From Zoroaster sp. YZ-2022 (lineage: Eukaryota; Echinodermata; Asteroidea; Forcipulatida; Zoroasteridae), in NCBI GenBank assembly GCA_029582265.1, contig CM055819.1, positions 11,829,087 through 11,893,086 of the forward strand: a stretch of DNA of 64,000 bases, read 5' to 3'. The notes below the pieces were generated by a model. That model was given only the letters and a program-made list of their open reading frames with translations, searched no databases and had not been told where the DNA came from. Each line of letters starts with the position of its first letter. Position 1 is the stretch's first letter. Below, piece after piece: positions 1-48,241 of the stretch. A program made the position numbers and the translations under genes.

Positions 1-551
1 CCGGACCGACAGGGCTGGCTACGCGCCTGGGTATAGCATTGCCTTGTTCATATTCATAAAAGTTTGAGTTATAAAATTCAGAATCGTACCCTATTGTTCC
101 TTCACTGTGGGCCGAGGCACTAGGTGAATGCCCCATTCTCAGGTATTCTATAATAAAATAAAGAGGACCATTATTGCATATGGATAAATTCATACTTCAG
201 ACTCGGCCTGACCACCGGGTTGTTATTACAAAACTGTCAACATAAACCCTTCTTCACAATTTATGCTCAAGCACCACAATCTCACTGAGCTCACTATATG
301 TGTTGCTGCGCCCTGTTATTAAAACCAAAACAAGCATTATCACGATTCATACCATAGTAAGCCACGTGAACAACCTGTGTTGTCATGATCTGGCGTTGTT
401 AACTGGCACTCTGTCATGCCGTACAATATTACACAATACACTATCTGCAACTCCCAGAACCATACTAGCTCGAAATTATTATAAAATCGCCAACAATTCC
501 TCAATACTGACTAAAAACACACACAATTTTGCATACGCATTTTTTCCTTCT
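1..551. other. No recognised gene
   Basis: It lies downstream of the gag-like remnant on the minus strand, so it may be part of the same retroelement. I could not recognise a polymerase or recombinase domain here. Confidence 0.4.
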
Positions 552-1682
552 TTACCACTGCTGGGCGCTGCCATCTTTGGAATGACTAGTGGTTGGTTTG
601 TTTCCACTACTGGCACCTGATGGGCAATTTTTCCTCCAGTGGCCTGTTTTTCCACAGCTGAAGCACAGATCAGAGGGTCTCGGACCTGATCCGATGTAGC
701 TAAACGGGAATCTACTTTGTTGAGGATAGCGGCGAAAAAAATTATCAGAATTAGGTTTTGGTGGGGCCTCAGCCACATTTTGGCGTCTACCTGCGTAGGG
801 CTTAGGGCGCGATGACTTGCTCTTCCTTTTCTTAGCGACGGCTCGCGCCTGAGCTGAGCGAATGCGCTTTTCATCCTCGCTATTACTAATAATAATAATA
901 ATAATGTGTGGATTTATATAGCGCACGTATCCACCAACTAAGTGGTGCTCAAGGCGCATTATATTATTATCCCTGCTCATAAGGCTCATAAATCATTCCT
1001 GAAACCATCTCAGCTCCCTGGGGAGTATACAGCTCAATTGCTGCCATTTCTAGCGCATATAGAGCAAACCAACTCTGCCTTCACAGGTACCCATTTAACC
1101 CCTGGGTGGAGAGAAGCAATTATGATTAAGTGTCTTGCTCAAGGACACAAGTGTCACGGCCGTGATTCGAACCCACATTCTGTTGCTAACACCAGAACTT
1201 GAATCCGGTAAGCTAGACCGCTCGGCCACGACACCTTACTGGCCAATTCGTCCGACAAATATTCGTCCACTGCGGACCAACCGGCATCTGACTTATCCGC
1301 AAGTCGAATTAATTTATTGCGCTTCTTGAGATCGGTTACAGCTTTGTCGACAATTTCTTTTGCCAGTATCGCCTTTCCGTCAACTAAGCACGCACTAGCT
1401 TTCTGAAGTGATTTGAGCATTGAACTCAAATTGAGTCTTGTTCCCTTTGAAGCGGAACTGGACCTGTGATGATTTCTTTAACTGTTCAAATTGCTTAGAG
1501 GTAGACTCCAGTACCTTATCGCTTTCCTTCTTCTGCGCGTTCAGGGCTTCATCAATATAATTCTTGACTCCACCTACCGCCTCTCTGACAATATCAGAAA
1601 CAGCTTGAGCTGTAAGGAGGGTCGGTCCAGGCTGGTTTACACCCGACGATCCTGCTTGCGATGGCAAGTCTTGCTCCGACAT
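552..1682 (-). pseudogene. DIRS-like retrotransposon gag-type ORF, frameshifted and split by a SINE
   Basis: The frame starts at the ATG at 1682 with MSEQDLPSQAG, contains QVQFRFKGNKTQFEFN, changes frame near 1425 and continues as MLKSLQKASACLVDGKAILA to DEYLSDELA. A SINE interrupts it at 888-1235. It resumes with SEDEKRIRSAQARAVAKKRK and ends in a CCHC zinc knuckle (CFSCGKTGHWRKNC). The FRFKGNxxQFEFN motif, the later KRIRxA segment and the knuckle resemble gag-like proteins of tyrosine-recombinase (DIRS) retroelements in marine invertebrates. The broken frame and insertion show it is inactive. Confidence 0.65.
888..1235 (-). mobile_element. tRNA-derived SINE, full length (copy 1)
   Basis: Read on the minus strand it starts with a tRNA-like head with box A TGGCCGAGCGG and box B GGTTCGAATC. 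It then has the core TCCTTGAGCAAGACACTTAA and a body ending in GCGCTATATAA and an ATT-repeat tail. It lies inside the gag-like frame, with a short possible target duplication (AGTAA) on both sides. Confidence 0.88.
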
Positions 1683-1839
1683 ACTGCCACAATACGCAAC
1701 CGGGAACACACAGTAGCCGTGAACAGAAATAAACACGTCGGTGCTGATCGGTCGAAAACAGTCAAGTGGCCTGACCACGCACCCATCCCCACTATCAATA
1801 CTCACGCCACTGGCTTTGCATAGTTATGCAAATAGGGAA

Positions 1840-2022
1840 TCCCAGGCCCAATAGAAAATACAATTTAAGTCACCACATAATACAAAATCTTTGTCCATTT
1901 TTTCCATGATAGCTTTAAGGTGAGATTCTTCTAAAGTAAGACAGGGATTGTAAACGTTAACTATGTTCCATTTTTTGTTGTTGGTGTCATAAACTTCAGT
2001 AATTTGAAATTCTATAGGAGTA
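1840..2022 (-). pseudogene. Non-LTR retrotransposon endonuclease fragment
   Basis: Read from the gap edge, the minus strand gives EVYDTNNKKWNIVNVYNPCL, then MEKMDKDFVLCGDLNCI. The (I/V)VNVYxP and GDxN motifs are typical of the endonuclease/exonuclease domain of LINE-type elements. It runs into the N gap, so its upstream part is not visible. Confidence 0.6.
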
Positions 2023-2522
2023 NNNNNNNNNNNNNNNNNNNNNNNNNNNNNNNNNNNNNNNNNNNNNNNNNNNNNNNNNNNNNNNNNNNNNNNNNNNNNN
2101 NNNNNNNNNNNNNNNNNNNNNNNNNNNNNNNNNNNNNNNNNNNNNNNNNNNNNNNNNNNNNNNNNNNNNNNNNNNNNNNNNNNNNNNNNNNNNNNNNNNN
2201 NNNNNNNNNNNNNNNNNNNNNNNNNNNNNNNNNNNNNNNNNNNNNNNNNNNNNNNNNNNNNNNNNNNNNNNNNNNNNNNNNNNNNNNNNNNNNNNNNNNN
2301 NNNNNNNNNNNNNNNNNNNNNNNNNNNNNNNNNNNNNNNNNNNNNNNNNNNNNNNNNNNNNNNNNNNNNNNNNNNNNNNNNNNNNNNNNNNNNNNNNNNN
2401 NNNNNNNNNNNNNNNNNNNNNNNNNNNNNNNNNNNNNNNNNNNNNNNNNNNNNNNNNNNNNNNNNNNNNNNNNNNNNNNNNNNNNNNNNNNNNNNNNNNN
2501 NNNNNNNNNNNNNNNNNNNNNN
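2023..2522. other. Assembly gap of 500 N
   Basis: Exactly 500 N, which suggests a fixed-size scaffold gap of unknown true length. Confidence 0.99.
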
Positions 2523-2880
2523 TTAGTTTGTTTATGGAAGGTTTTAAGATTTTCAAAGTGGATTAGCGAGTTTTACAAGAATGTAGTTGTTTATGTAATA
2601 TGTAAATTAGATGATTTTGAGCGTTTTGATGAAGAGTTATATGAACATAAATGATGTCAGTCATACAGAAGCGTGTTATTAGGTATTTTTCTGGTCTCTT
2701 CCTATCAATTTTGTAGTATTTGTTTATATGGTAAACATGAAAAAGTAATACGTGCAACTGTATGTTTAATGTTTAAACTGTGACCAATTGGGTAAGGAAT
2801 CTCTTTTCATAGATACTCCCATTGTCCCTTTTACCTTCTGTTTAACTGTATTATCTATGGCATTTTTCTTAGTCACATAC
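2523..2880. other. AT-rich intronic or flanking DNA
   Basis: I see no gene or repeat here. It follows the last PRKDC donor on the minus strand, so it is presumably intronic. Confidence 0.4.
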
Positions 2881-38966
<36,086 letters not shown>

Positions 38967-39709
38967 CTGTTGCAATGAAAAGGGTTCATCTAGCCAATTA
39001 GTAAAGAGGGTTAGGGTCAAATGACTTACATGTACACATGTAGATGAGGGTTTTAATCAATGATATCAGCAATTATTTCACTGCTAATCTTCCTACACAT
39101 AATCTTCCCACATGAATCGAGTGGATCGTGTACTGTAACACCATTGTCTGATGGTATAATTTCTCAATGACCAATGTAAATGTTTTCATTATAATTCATT
39201 AATATTGTAATTGGGTAAATGTGTTGAAATTGATTTGAAATCAAATTGTCTTTTTTTTCCCTACAACAGTTGTGCCTACATGTACAGTAGGTACTAGTAT
39301 AATGTACATGTACAATACAGTTCCTACACATTTCAAAAAGGCCCAATTATTAAACAAAACAACAATGTCGGCACTTGATTTCAATAGTGTAGGATTTTCC
39401 CCTTTTGTCAGACCTTAAGCCCTTTTATGAAAGGTCAGCAGGGTTATCTAGGTGTATATCTGGAATAAAAAAAAGGGAAAAAAACAATTCTTTTGTCCAG
39501 CCTACAACTGCTCTACTTTGATAATTTATCTACAAGTGTACACACACATTAACCTAATTATTCTTCAACAATGTAATTTATATTTTGACTTCTTGTCAAG
39601 GTTCAATCACAAGCCAAATAAACCAGCAGACCTTAAAGATAATCAAGTCTCCAGATAATCTGCAAATGGGGGACTTTTCTTGGATCATTTTATTACTTTT
39701 TTAATTGTA

Positions 39710-40985
39710 CAGTGTGTATCAAAATAAAGGAAACCCAAATTTAATCATCAATTATAGGAAAACTGCAGAATTATAGATAAAGCGTGATATGTCTTAAGAA
39801 AGAACTGGATGTCCTCTTTCCAATGACACCCTGACCATGAATCCATTGTCACGGCTGAATGAGTAACAATGCATTGTTTACATGATATGAAAATCCTTGC
39901 TGTGACAAGTTCTCAAGGGATGGAGAAAAGCTGTTTTTGACGATGGGAAAGTGATTCCATTGACAAAAAAAACTGCTTACTGGTTTTAGTCAACAGCTTA
40001 CCAGTGTGTAATTATGGCGCTGGTCCCTCCACATGACCACCATTTCTCTAAATGCAAAGCCGGCATCGTCTCTCCATGTCTCTCACAGCACGTCTTACCA
40101 TTTGTTGATCATGCCGCAAGTTCTCCCCAGCCTCAGTGATTCTTGCTCTTAACTCATGCAAGTCAGCTGGTGGCGTGGTGAAAACGTTTCCTTTCAAGTA
40201 ACCCCACAGGAAAAAAAAAAATCGCAAGGTGTGAGATCGGGGGACCTTGCGGGCCACTCCACTGGATGGTGCAAAGCAATGACTCGTACACCAAACAGTT
40301 CTGCTAACCGATTTCTCACTGCTCTCAGTCTGTGTGCAGGAGCTCCATCCTGCGCCCACCAAGCCCGCCGGAAGACACCATTCTGTTGCATAGGAAATAC
40401 CTGCTGCAACTGTGGGACCACAAAGTCATTTATCATATCAAGATATCCCTGTCCGTTAATTAATGTTTCCATTGAAGAAAAAAGGAGCAAACAAATGTCT
40501 GTTGCCACATAGCCCAATCCAAACATTTAACTTCTCCTTACTCATGTTCTTATCGAAGGTAAAGTTCGGTGGATGATGCAGTTGAGCATATTCATGAATG
40601 TTATGAGAGTTCACTCGCCCATCGAGAGAAAATGTTGCCTCATCACCAATGTTAAAGGATTGAAGGAACTGTGCATCTCGTTCACACTTATCAACGAACC
40701 AGTGACTAAAAGCCAGTCTTCGGCCAAAGTCATTGGGGAGAAGTTGGTGTCTGGTGTGCACAAACAGCTTTTCTCCATCCCTTGAGAACTTGTCACAGCA
40801 AGGATTTTCATATCATGTAAACAATGCATTGTTACTCATTCAGCCGTGACAATGGATTCATGGTCAGGGTGTCATTGGAAAGATGGCATCCAGTTCTTTA
40901 AGACATATCACGCTTTATCTATAATTCTGCAGTTTTCCTATAATTGATGATTAAAATGGGATTTCCTTTATTTTGATACACACTG
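39710..40985 (-). mobile_element. Tc1/mariner-type transposon with ~200-bp inverted repeats, internally deleted
   Basis: The 1276-bp element has ends CAGTGTGTATCAAAATAAAG in inverted orientation, inverted repeats of about 200 bp and TA on both sides (39708-39709, 40986-40987). The minus strand carries transposase pieces in three frames: FSLDGRVNSHNIHEYAQLHH at about 40570-40640, WWAQDGAPAHRLRAVRNRLA and EWPARSPDLTPCDFFF at about 40215-40370, then LHELRARITEAGENLRHDQQ. These contain two of the expected catalytic Asp positions, but the frames are broken. Confidence 0.9.
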
Positions 40986-41541
40986 TATATTAATGGGTGT
41001 TTGTAGAGGTTGCCCAAATTAAATTGAAAGCTAACACCTTTGGTAAAATGCCAATATTTACACTCATACATACTTCATTTTATATCCATAAATACAACGT
41101 GCAATGTACATGTAGGTGTGCAAAAGAAATGAAATGTTAAATACATCATGTATTTAAATGGGGAGATACAGTGTCTCAAAAGAGAAAAAGAATGTGGGGT
41201 ACAAACAAAGACATGTATGGCACATGTACTGGGGCACATGCCTCTTTTTCTGCTTACACAGCTAGCACAAACATTCTACACTAACCCTGTAACATGTTAG
41301 CAGAAAATTGTGAATGTGTGCAATCTGTGTTAAAAGCAGCGAATTCTGTGTTAAAGCAGCACCATGAAATTGGGCACAGAACTTTGAAGGAAGATCTTGC
41401 AATGCATATTGTACACATGCATAATGTAAAAATATGCATAGCTACCATCATTCCAAAAATAAACTAGGAAGTCTTCTACTGTCTTGACTAATCCTATACT
41501 CGTATTTGATTTTTGTGTATTTTTTTCTCTCTCTTTTACAG
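40986..41541. other. No recognised feature
   Basis: AT-rich sequence before the likely acceptor of the 498-aa gene. Confidence 0.4.
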
Positions 41542-42093
41542 AGACCAGAACAAAACAAACTTGAAATCTTCTATGCTTTGGGAAAACAAAACATTAAAGC
41601 ATACACCATGCATGGATTGATTTTTCGTTGCGACAGCTACATGTACGACACCTTTAACAGTGTTATGTTATTGTAATCCGTGTTTATCAGGACTGTATAT
41701 CTGCTTGGGCAACATCTCACACACCATAAATACTTTTATGGATGCCTGGGTAGATTGGATGAGATACTGTGCACAAAAATACAACCTGCAACACGCTTGA
41801 AGTCTCCCAGCTTTTATTATACGTATATCATAACACAGATATTGCAGTCGACCCCCTAGTGGGCATTCCAAAGCAGCTGTTGCAGTGAGCTGCAGTGAGC
41901 CATTTATTTTACATTACATGCTTCGTGTACAGCAAACTCAGACTGTTGGTTGAAATGTATCTTCCAGCTTGACCTCTGACCTCTGGATCTGCCCCATGCA
42001 GATTACCCAAGATTGAACATTTAATATTTTAAATTGTTCCAGGAAAGAGAGATTTCTTTAATGCAATAGAATCAATTTGGAGCTTATGCCAGC
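41542..42093 (+). other. Possible 5' untranslated part of the 498-aa gene's last exon
   Basis: A strong acceptor-like tract (ttttttctctctcttttacag, ending at 41541) precedes this stretch. No other good acceptor was seen before the start codon, so the coding frame may lie in a terminal exon beginning here. This is inference from the splice-like signal only. Confidence 0.4.
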
Positions 42094-43590
42094 ATGTATC
42101 ACTCATCACACAGTGATGAGTCAGGGTCCCTGACCAATTCAGGTACACCGTTTAGCACTCCCTCCCCACAACTGGATAGATGGAGAGCAACGTCTGAAAC
42201 TGGAACCACTTTCAGCACCTTGAACCTCTCCCAACACAAACAGTATAACAGCATTAATGCCACTGTGCATACAGCTTGGCCTGCTTTGGGTGTACAGAGT
42301 GTATCTGATCATCAATTGCACACTGGATCAAAATCAAGAACTTCTGATTCCCAACAAGACCCTACCAAGACCCTTGTGTTCTCTTCAGGATGCCAAAGCT
42401 TTATCAACTTTGATACTGATAGCATCCTGAAGTCATCTTACAACATGACTGCGACAAAGCAGCAGGGTTTTAAAAGTACAGGCAGAACCGACCCACTGGA
42501 AAGAGGCTCATTCTTAAATCCAGATTTTGAAGGACACAAAGAAACAAAGGTGTTGGACAACAACAACAACAATTTTTCTTCTGATGATTGGCAGGATCTT
42601 GATAAAACACAGAATAGAAAACAGTCGCTCATTTTGAATCCACTTCCAAGAAAAAGCCCCTACCCCATACAGAGGTTCAGCAAATCCAGGGAGCCTCCTG
42701 AGACAGCACTAGACATCGCGTTCCAGACGATGCTGGACTACAAACAGCCCATAACGCTCCACAGACCATCGAAGGCCAACCGCCAGATGAGACACTATGA
42801 CTACCTTCCCAGTATCAAGGTCGTCTCCAGCAAGGATCAGCGGCGACGAGATGCAATGCGAAGCCAGCTAAAGGAACAACTACTGCTTGCGGAGGAAAAG
42901 AAGAGACAAGAAATCCTTGAGATGGAATCTGACTTAATTATCGACGAAGACAGGGAAGAAGAAGCCTTGCAGAAGAACATCTTCCTCCCATCGGGAGAGG
43001 AGTATGAATTTTCAGAGGGCAACATTTTAGCAGCTACTCTACCTGTACCATTCCTGAAACAAGAACAAGCTTCAAGTCGTCAATCTTTGGAAAATGTGCC
43101 TACAGTTAGGACATCAATTTCACCCAGGAACAGCTTATATGATGGTCGAAGACCAAGTGATGTGTCCCATGATGGCCACAGGCTTAGTAATGCATCCCAT
43201 GATGGTCGAAGGCCTAGTGATGTATCCCATGATGGTCAAAGATGTACATGTAGTAATGTGTCTCTTACATGTAATGTCAACAGAGTCCCATATTCACGCA
43301 ACTCTACATGTACCTCTCCGTCCATGCGGGGATCCAAACGTCGACACTCCATCAGTACCATGGTCCGACAAGAGAAGATGTTCCAGGTGGTGAGCCACTG
43401 GCCGGGATTACAGAAGCCACCAAACTTTTTTCAGACCCCTCTAGAGCCTCCAAATGAGGATGATGACACCCTAAAGGAGGAACCTAGACCTCCACGTGTT
43501 CATTATAATAACAGGAGAAGACAATCCAGAGTACCTAATAGTAAGACTACACAAAAGAGAACGCAATCTTTGTCTAAAGGATTGTTATGA
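42094..43590 (+). CDS. Unrecognised 498-aa protein, single open exon
   Basis: I do not recognise this family. The frame is open for 498 codons and an in-frame TAG lies 27 bases before the ATG, so the first Met is the natural start. The protein is hydrophilic, Ser-rich and probably disordered. About residues 240-300 are highly charged and helix-prone (QRRRDAMRSQLKEQLLLAEE, then KKRQEILEMESDL), likely a coiled coil. About residues 349-385 hold a 10-residue repeat (DGRRPSDVSH and variants) encoded by a 30-nt tandem repeat. The C-terminal part contains HSISTMVRQEKMFQVVSHWP and a basic tail. There is no signal peptide or membrane segment. It lies in opposite orientation between PGAP1 and PRKDC. 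Confidence 0.8.
   Translation: MYHSSHSDESGSLTNSGTPFSTPSPQLDRWRATSETGTTFSTLNLSQHKQYNSINATVHTAWPALGVQSVSDHQLHTGSKSRTSDSQQDPTKTLVFSSGCQSFINFDTDSILKSSYNMTATKQQGFKSTGRTDPLERGSFLNPDFEGHKETKVLDNNNNNFSSDDWQDLDKTQNRKQSLILNPLPRKSPYPIQRFSKSREPPETALDIAFQTMLDYKQPITLHRPSKANRQMRHYDYLPSIKVVSSKDQRRRDAMRSQLKEQLLLAEEKKRQEILEMESDLIIDEDREEEALQKNIFLPSGEEYEFSEGNILAATLPVPFLKQEQASSRQSLENVPTVRTSISPRNSLYDGRRPSDVSHDGHRLSNASHDGRRPSDVSHDGQRCTCSNVSLTCNVNRVPYSRNSTCTSPSMRGSKRRHSISTMVRQEKMFQVVSHWPGLQKPPNFFQTPLEPPNEDDDTLKEEPRPPRVHYNNRRRQSRVPNSKTTQKRTQSLSKGLL
43141..43245 (+). repeat. 30-nt tandem repeat inside the 498-aa gene
   Basis: About three and a half copies of a 30-nt unit (GATGGTCGAAGACCAAGTGA plus TGTGTCCCAT, with variants) encode the repeated DGRRPSDVSH decapeptide. 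The unit keeps the reading frame. Confidence 0.85.
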
Positions 43591-43707
43591 ATGAGGAAGA
43601 AATGTCACCACAGTAGTGATACAATGGACAGACATTGTAGGGCAGCATCCTGATTCTTGTCAGGATTTTACATGTACATGTACTCTTCCCCTACACAATT
43701 ATTTTTC

Positions 43708-43713
43708 AATAAA
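43708..43713 (+). terminator. AATAAA polyadenylation signal of the 498-aa gene
   Basis: The canonical AATAAA hexamer lies about 120 bases after the TGA stop codon, a usual distance for a short 3' UTR. Confidence 0.6.
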
Positions 43714-43730
43714 ATATTTTGGTTTGATTA

Positions 43731-45165
43731 AAAGGAAAGGTATGTACAACAAAATGTTGCAAGACTTGAAAATGATTAAACACTTTGTGTACTTTTGACT
43801 ATCACTGATATTGATCAGCTCTTGCACACAACACATTGCCTGCAATACACCATATTACACTTAAAATATGTCATTATTAGAATATATCCAGGGTAGCAGT
43901 GTCGTGGAGTCAATCAAATGGGTGGGAGATGTAATGGGGAATAAATATACCCCCACCTTTTGGGCCTGTGTAATATTATGTTTGAAAATTATTCTTGAAT
44001 CAAAATTTGTCAAATTCCAAAACACTTCTATTTGGGAGGTGGAGGTCATTGAAATTGAACCTTTAACAAATTAATGCCATTGGTTAAATTAAGGTGCCTA
44101 TTTGATTACGTGATCACAGAGGATGTTATACATGCTTGATCAGTGGCTGATTTGGGACACCCTGTTTTAATTGTAATACACATGCAAAAGTATTCTGGTC
44201 ATACACTGTGTATTTGGACACTATTTTTTCAAACAATAACCAATTTTGAAACCCTATTTCCAAAGTCAAGCATGAAGTACCAAAACCCCTAGAACTGGTT
44301 ACAATAATGACATGTTGCTTTAACATTTATTTTGAGGATTCTGAGCTTGTTTTGTTTGAGTGCTTACAGTATTTTTGAAAGATTTAATATTTTGCATGGT
44401 ATCGCTATCGGTTTGTTTTGTGGTAACACCATGTGGGTTATCTCAACTACTGCTCAGTGAGATTGTTGCTTCTGATTAGAACCATATGGGTCTATTCTAT
44501 AGTTCAACTGGCCTACTTTAGTCATCAAGAGACTCTCTACACATGGACAATAGCAGTCTAGTCAAAACATAAAGAAAACCAATCAATCTTATTTTAGCAA
44601 TAGTTGAGATAACCCACATTTTTTAAATTACTCATTCAATATGCTATGAAACATGCATGTTATTGTTGTTCAATGTATATAATTATATAATATTAAAAAA
44701 TTAACAAGTGTTTATTATATTGAATTATCAAACATCTTGTGAGTGATAAAAACTCTTTATTTTGAAGAAATAATAAGTGATAATTTTGTGCTCGTGATGC
44801 ACACAGAGCACAAAAATTTGTCACACTAATGAGGCACTGAACCATTTTGTATGTGTTGTAATCATGACTAAACAATGAGGGCGTGACATTAGTCTTAGGA
44901 GCTCTATTGCAGGACGACAAACAAACACGCACAAGTTCAGGAATAGATGGAAAAGTTTTCAAGCTATATGAATGTAAAACAATTCATTACTTTCTTCTCA
45001 TCTAAAATGACCGCCATAGACACTCAGTCTTCTGGAAATAATGACAAGTTGTCTGCAACTCGATGGAACAATACTACTGTATTGACCAGGGCAAACAAAA
45101 TACAAATGAAATACATGTACATATATGCTCTGGCACTTTCTTTTCTTCCTGTTGCTTGTCTTAAA
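43731..45165. other. Intergenic, AT-rich
   Basis: A segment at about 44400-44480 (GTAACACCATGTGGGTTATC, then CAGTGAGATTGTTGCTTC) resembles 52855-52915, so it may be part of a dispersed repeat. Nothing else is recognised. Confidence 0.4.
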
Positions 45166-47675
45166 TAGGGCTTTGCCGGGTATCCGGGTACCCGGGTACC
45201 CGACCGAAACTGTCATTACCCGGTTCTATTTTTCGGTTCCAATTACCCATAAATGACTTCTAAAATTCGGACTTAACATTTGGGCGTAGCGAACAGAAAT
45301 CTGTTACTCTTTAACAATGTAATGTTTACACTTTTACAGACAATTATCTTTAAATTCAAGAGATTATACTCCAATAAAGCCTTCGTAGTATTTTTCAGAT
45401 ATTTTCCATACACTGTTTGTGAAAACTTGTATCAAATCTTTAACAATGCAAAGGGCCTGGCAGCGGCTGCTTCAAACAACTTATCAAACCAGCAGCACAG
45501 GAGGGAATGTTTGGCTATTGCTTGCAGTAATTGGATTAGTGGGGGAAAGTGCATGCCGATCATGACTGGGTAATTTATAGCTTGTTATGAGAATACAGGG
45601 ACCTGACGTAAACGGCTGGTCGACGTCAGAGATACAATGTACGGCAGTGGACAACGTGGTGCATTACGCGAATGAAACATGCGCCAAACGGTGCAACGTG
45701 GGGAAACACGCACAGGCTGCGGGCGCAAGTTCGGGTAATGTAACGGCGTGGGCAACTGCCGCGGCATTGCAGAAAAGATCAGGAAAAAATGCTGAACGAT
45801 CTTTTTCCCCTCTCGCGCGGAAATGACACCATCCGGGGATTTCTAAGGGTGCCTAAGTTATGACAAACCACAAACAAAACAGAGGTGGCCTGAGAGTTAC
45901 GCCTACGGCCAAAATCGGGGCCAAAATCATGCCAAAATCATGTCCTAAAAAATCATAATCCAAAGTAGGCTTGGGCGATGACACGATAATATCGAATCTC
46001 GCGATTTTTTTTTTTACTCGATTATGATATTGAGAACTTTTTAAATCATCGAGATAATCGGCAGATCGCGATGAAACAAATATATCGCGATTAAACAAAA
46101 TCCTCGATTGTCAGTTGGGTCAGAAATTCATGGAAAAAACTTAGGGAAGTCTTTTCAGCTTTCGTGAGAAACAAAATCTAACTACTTCTATAGTAAACCG
46201 ACTGTCATATCACAAAGGAGCCGCCTAACAAAGAAATCTATTCAGACTGATTAAGTGTTGGGGATTGAATGGGGTATTTGATCCAACAATGTGTAGACAA
46301 TGTTTACGTCTCACTGTCTATCCATGGTGGTCTGTGACTCTGGCTGGCGCACCACAGGCGAGTACATTATATCATACATATTTAAATATATGCAGATTAT
46401 GGGCGTTACCTTAAAAATCTACATTAGTCATGAATTAAATCAAAGCATGGATCGGCAGCGGCTCAATCAAAGTTGAGGGATTAGGACACTATTCTATCAT
46501 ACCATACTGGGACTCTTGTCTAGTGTGACAAAACACATACACGTACTCTTGATAAACCATGTGACGTTTATTTAACAGGGTTGTGTTGATTTAAATCGCG
46601 ATTTAAATCACATGATTTTTTTCAAAAGAAATCACTGATTTAAATCAATTTTTTGAAAAATTAATTTTCTGAGATTTTTCTTATTTGTAAGTTTAATGTA
46701 ACATCAATTTAGTAAATATAACCAACTGGATCATACTAATTAAGAGGTTTAGAATATTTAAAAGAACCCCAAAAACCATCACCCCCATAAATTTGACAAG
46801 CAGGTGTTTATAATTACCAATCTCATACAGCGTTTTAAAATTTTGAATATAAAATCATTAATGACTCATTCGGACAAACTATTTTTCTATTATCTTCTTT
46901 TAATACATAAAACACTTTAATGGTAACAATACTCTAATTGGTAGGCAAAAAGTTCTGGAATGATATCTGTACTCGATCAACATTACACTAACACAAAACA
47001 AATGGAAATTTTTGTGGGGGGGACATGTACTTTGAACGTTTTTTTATACATTTTATTCTAAATTTTAAGTAAATACCATATTGATTGGGTTAAGATCATC
47101 TTTCTACCATGGTCTGTAGTCTGCACTTTGTATTTGATTATAATATCTTGGGAAAAATCACTTTTTACGTACATGTATTTGGGCTATGATATTATTACAT
47201 GTATGTCCTCTTATTATGTCTCCCCTTGAATTGTTTGGCATTATACTAATATTCTTCATTCATATCATGAGAAGTACTGTTTTCCATATTTTCCTGTAAA
47301 GCTGGTGTGACACCCACCTTATTTTACTCACAAATGCTAAATGATTACAACAAGTGCATGACATTGATTCAGAAATCAAATAATGTTGCCAGAAATCAAA
47401 CCTATATTTTAGTTATGAATAACAGTTAATACAATACAGGTACTTATTTCAACAAGAGGTTTTACTTTAATAAAAAGGACACAGTGAAGAAAAGATCGAT
47501 TTAAGTATGGTATCCTGTGTATTATAAAGGTAAATTCTGTTACCATTTACAGTACATGTATTTGTGCACCGCGGGAGGCATGTTTTCAACAAAAATGAAA
47601 ATGGGTATCCAGGTATCCGAAGTTTCCTGATTTTGGGTATCCGGTTCCAAAAATATCCGTAAATGCCACCTTAGA
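45166..47675. mobile_element. hAT family B element, degraded, with other insertions
   Basis: The left end TAGGGCTTTGCCGGGTATCC and following CGACCGAAACTGTCATTACC match the right (inverted) end of the element at 57258-61481. Near 47590-47670 the other end type appears (GTATCCGAAGTTTCCTGATT, GGGTATCCGGTTCCAAAAAT). The right terminus itself is decayed. Inside are a family A fragment starting near 45967 (TAGGCTTGGGCGATGACACG) and, at 46577, a different end-like sequence CAGGGTTGTGTTGATTTAAA. Confidence 0.7.
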
Positions 47676-48241
47676 TCGGGGTGGTTATGTGACGTGTCTT
47701 ACATGTAGACCCTTGATTGGTCATCACTTATGTATGGCAACAAATAAATGCAGTGCCCATCAGACAATCTTGTGTATTAATACACCTGATGCCTGCACAG
47801 AAGCAATCCTCAATTTAGTTTTATTCTTTGGTAAAGGCAAGGATGAGGCCAAATGGAAATACTGCATGGTTTTATTAATATCAATTGATCAACAATTGTA
47901 AATTTAATGAAACAACCCGAGTTGTTTTTTGTTATGGAGAGCAGCTAGAAGACTACATGTAGTTCAGAATGATTTTTACACATTCATATTCTGTGCATCC
48001 TTTTACATGCGTACACAGTATGCCATGCAAGCTCAGGTCAGACAATGCATACTGTACCTGCAACGCTTTCAGTGTCTGTAGTCTGGATAATAAATAAGCC
48101 TGGAAAGTTTTCAACTAACTAAAAAGCTATGGCACCTCCAAGGTGTTGGTTATTATTTCTGGTGGCATGCACGACATGACATTTTTAGTTTACTTCATTC
48201 ATTGTCAAGAAAGAAAATTTACCAATGAAATAAGTATAAGT
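47676..48241. other. No recognised feature
   Basis: AT-rich sequence; the C-terminal exons of PGAP1 are expected somewhere to the left of 48956 but are not recognisable here. Confidence 0.4.

Noticed and set aside
2004..2654. Long frames across the N runs
   Set aside because: Made of undetermined bases only; the same applies to those at 33884-34578.
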